From Actinomycetes bacterium (lineage in GTDB: Bacteria; Actinomycetota; Thermoleophilia; Gaiellales; Gaiellaceae): a stretch of 7,828 bases of DNA. Where the stretch lies: contig JANXXF010000429.1 in assembly GCA_025350775.1 (NCBI GenBank), forward strand, positions 1-7,828. Direction: 5' to 3'. Below are positions 6,034 through 7,828 of the stretch, one piece after another; the first letter of the stretch is position 1; every line of letters begins with the position of its first letter. Position numbers and translations under genes: made by a program. The notes under the pieces are model-generated. The model was not told where the DNA came from and did not search any database. It saw nothing but the letters and a program-made list of their open reading frames with translations.

Positions 6034-7772
6034 CCGGCGTCGCCGCAGGCGGGGCGGTGGGCGGCGGCGTCGCGATCGAGCGGCGCTTCGTGACGACCGA
6101 GAGCGGCCGCCAAGTCCACTACCGCCGCGCGGGGCGAGGACCGGCGATCGTCATGTGCCACGAGTCGCCGCTCTCGTCGGTCTCACTCGCCGACGCGGTT
6201 GCCTGGCTGGCGCGGCGCTTCACGGTGATAGCACTCGACAATCCGGGGTACGGCAACTCCGACAAGCTCGACCATCCCGACCCGGAGATCGGCGACTTCG
6301 CCGACGCTCTCGCCGAGACGCTCGACGCGCTCGGCATCCAGCGGGCGCAGCTGTACGGCGCGCACACGGGCGCGTTCATCGTGCTCGAGTTCGCAGTGCG
6401 CTACCCGGAGCGGACGGCCGCCGTGCTCTGCGACGGCCTCCCGCTCTTCGAGCCCGCCGACACCGCCCACCTGCTCGGCAACTACCTGCCGAAGTGGGAG
6501 CCGCAGTGGGACGGCAGCCACCTGCTGTGGGCGTGGCTGCGCTACCGCGACCAGCACCTCTTCTGGCCGTGGTTCGACACGCGGCGCGAGGCGCGCCTCG
6601 ACATCGACATGGCGTCGCCGGCCTGGCTGCACGAGGGCGTCCTCGACATGCTGCGCGCCGGCGACGACTTCCGGATCGCATACACCGCAGCCTTCCGCTA
6701 CCACGCGTACTCGCGGGTCGAGCAGCTGCAGGTGCCGGCTGCGATCGTCGCGCGCGACGACGACCTCTGCTATCCCGATCTCGCCGCGTTGCCCGACCCG
6801 CTGCCCGCCGGCGTGCTCAAGCGGGTGCTGCCGCGTGAGCGCCCCGCGTGGGCGCACGAGCTGATGCGGCTCTACCTGGAGCTGCCGCCGGGCGACCTTG
6901 CGCCACCCGTCCCGCGGAGCGAGCCGCTCGGCGCAGGCCGCATCATCCGGGACTACGTCGACACGCCGTACGGCCAGCTCTGCTCCCGCCGCCTCGGCCC
7001 CGCCGGGGGCGCCGCGCCGGGCTCGCGGCCGCTGCTGATGCTGCATGCGTCGCCCGGCTCGGCGCGGATGCTCGAGGAGCTGCAGCGCGGCTTCGCCGCC
7101 GCCGGCCTTGACACGGTTTCGCTCGACACGCTCGGCAACGGTGACTCCGACAAGCCCGGCTGGCAGGCGCCGCGCCTGGAGGAGTACGCGCGCGTCGTCG
7201 GGTCGGCCCTGGATGCGCTCGGCCTCGACGAGGTTGACGTCTACGGCACCCACACGGGGGCCATGATCGGCCTGGAGCTGGCGATCCAGCAGCCGGGCCG
7301 TGTGCGCGGGCTCGTGCTCGACGGCATCACGATGTTCGACGAGGCCGAGACGGCCCGCATCCTGGCGAGCTATACGCCGCCGCTCGCACCGTGCGCCGAC
7401 GGCAGCCACCTGCTGTGGGCGTGGAGCTTCCTCAAGGATCAAACGCAGTTCTGGCCGTGGTTCGACAGGGGCAATCCGTCGCCGTGGCGGAACGGCGAGC
7501 TGTCGCCGGAGGCGCTGAACGTGTGGCTGGTGGAGCTGCTGAAGAGCGGTGAGACCTACCCGAAGGGCTACCGCGCCGCCTTCTCGTATCCCACGCGCGA
7601 GAAGCTGCGGCAGCTGACGGTGCGCACGCTCGTATGCTCGCACCCGGGCGACCCGCTCGCCGTGTTCTGCGACGAGGCCGCCCGGATCGCCCCGAACGCG
7701 ACCGCGCAGCTGCTGCCCGCGGCGACGGCCGACCAGGCCGCGGCGATGGCCGCGTTTCTGGCGGCAGGGTAG
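6030..7772 (+). CDS. Fused tandem alpha/beta-hydrolase protein with His at both nucleophile positions
   Basis: A 580-residue protein, about twice the length of a single alpha/beta hydrolase, built of two homologous halves. Half 1 (about 18-288) has CHESPLSS (43-50), the post-strand motif LDNPGYGNSDK (69-79), elbow GAHTG (110-114) and DGSHLLWAW...DQ...FWPWFD (161-183). Half 2 (about 304-580) has LHASPGSA (338-345), LDTLGNGDSDK (365-375), elbow GTHTG (406-410) and the same DGSHLLWAW...DQ...FWPWFD block (457-479). The elbow normally carries Ser, Asp or Cys; here both have His (112 and 408). Half 1 keeps candidates for the acid (Asp243-245) and base (His276); half 2 has Asp541 but no His near its end. 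The GTG at 6030 overlaps the cupin stop by 4 bases with no strong ribosome site; GTG at 6057 is an alternative, since residues 2-14 are only Gly/Ala/Val-rich. No signal peptide. A hydrolase, lyase, cofactor-free oxygenase or non-catalytic binding role are all open. Confidence 0.88.
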   Translation: MTGVAAGGAVGGGVAIERRFVTTESGRQVHYRRAGRGPAIVMCHESPLSSVSLADAVAWLARRFTVIALDNPGYGNSDKLDHPDPEIGDFADALAETLDALGIQRAQLYGAHTGAFIVLEFAVRYPERTAAVLCDGLPLFEPADTAHLLGNYLPKWEPQWDGSHLLWAWLRYRDQHLFWPWFDTRREARLDIDMASPAWLHEGVLDMLRAGDDFRIAYTAAFRYHAYSRVEQLQVPAAIVARDDDLCYPDLAALPDPLPAGVLKRVLPRERPAWAHELMRLYLELPPGDLAPPVPRSEPLGAGRIIRDYVDTPYGQLCSRRLGPAGGAAPGSRPLLMLHASPGSARMLEELQRGFAAAGLDTVSLDTLGNGDSDKPGWQAPRLEEYARVVGSALDALGLDEVDVYGTHTGAMIGLELAIQQPGRVRGLVLDGITMFDEAETARILASYTPPLAPCADGSHLLWAWSFLKDQTQFWPWFDRGNPSPWRNGELSPEALNVWLVELLKSGETYPKGYRAAFSYPTREKLRQLTVRTLVCSHPGDPLAVFCDEAARIAPNATAQLLPAATADQAAAMAAFLAAG

Positions 7773-7775
7773 GAG
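7771..7775 (+). promoter_or_regulatory. Ribosome binding site of the gene entering the right edge
   Basis: AGGAG begins inside the TAG stop of the hydrolase (7770-7772) and sits 7 bases before a GTG at 7783. The stop/Shine-Dalgarno overlap repeats the arrangement seen at the amidase/secreted-protein junction. Confidence 0.6.
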
Positions 7776-7782
7776 CGCGCGC

Positions 7783-7828
7783 GTGAGCGTCGACGCCCAG
7801 CCGTCCGCCGCAGCCCCCGGGCCGCGCG
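7783..7828 (+). CDS. Start of a further operon gene, product unknown (cut by window edge)
   Basis: A GTG at 7783 opens a frame that stays open for 15 codons to the edge, reading (M)SVDAQPSAAAPGPR. It is placed 10 bases after the hydrolase stop and has AGGAG 7 bases upstream, the spacing used by the other genes of this operon. The visible residues are a low-complexity Ala/Pro-rich N-terminus with no recognisable domain, so no function can be given. Confidence 0.55.
   Translation, partial: MSVDAQPSAAAPGPR

Overview
The window is a very GC-rich stretch with G or C at almost every third codon position, GTG starts mixed with ATG, and little space between genes. This fits a high-GC actinobacterium; the gene content would also suit a soil lineage such as Thermoleophilia, but nothing here fixes the taxon. 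No RNA gene, insertion sequence, CRISPR array or origin was seen.

The layout is two divergent gene strings separated by about 95 bases (3495-3589). The leftward string (minus strand, from 3494 down to the left edge) encodes an amidase-signature hydrolase, a small probable secreted protein with two cysteines, a decayed MarR-type regulator remnant, a class III (CaiB/BaiF) CoA-transferase, and the start of a CitE/HpcH-type lyase that runs off the window. The CoA-transferase and lyase genes overlap by 14 bases. The pair suggests activation of an organic acid to its CoA thioester followed by C-C cleavage.

The rightward string (plus strand, 3590 to the right edge) is the unusual part. Three consecutive paralogous two-domain cupin proteins are followed, with a 4-base stop/start overlap, by a 580-residue protein made of two fused alpha/beta-hydrolase domains. 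Another gene appears to begin at 7783. All spacings are -4 to +10 bases, so this is almost certainly one transcript. Each cupin keeps a His/Glu/His set in its C-terminal barrel, while the N-terminal barrels are degraded to different degrees. Both hydrolase halves carry His where the nucleophile Ser, Asp or Cys normally sits (GAHTG and GTHTG).

Taken together, the locus looks like a catabolic island for an unidentified carboxylic acid, amide or related substrate: hydrolysis (amidase, hydrolase), cupin-type chemistry or binding, then CoA transfer and lyase cleavage. Family assignments for the amidase, CoA-transferase, lyase and alpha/beta hydrolase rest on clear motifs. The cupin assignment is good but less specific. 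The shared substrate and pathway order are inference.
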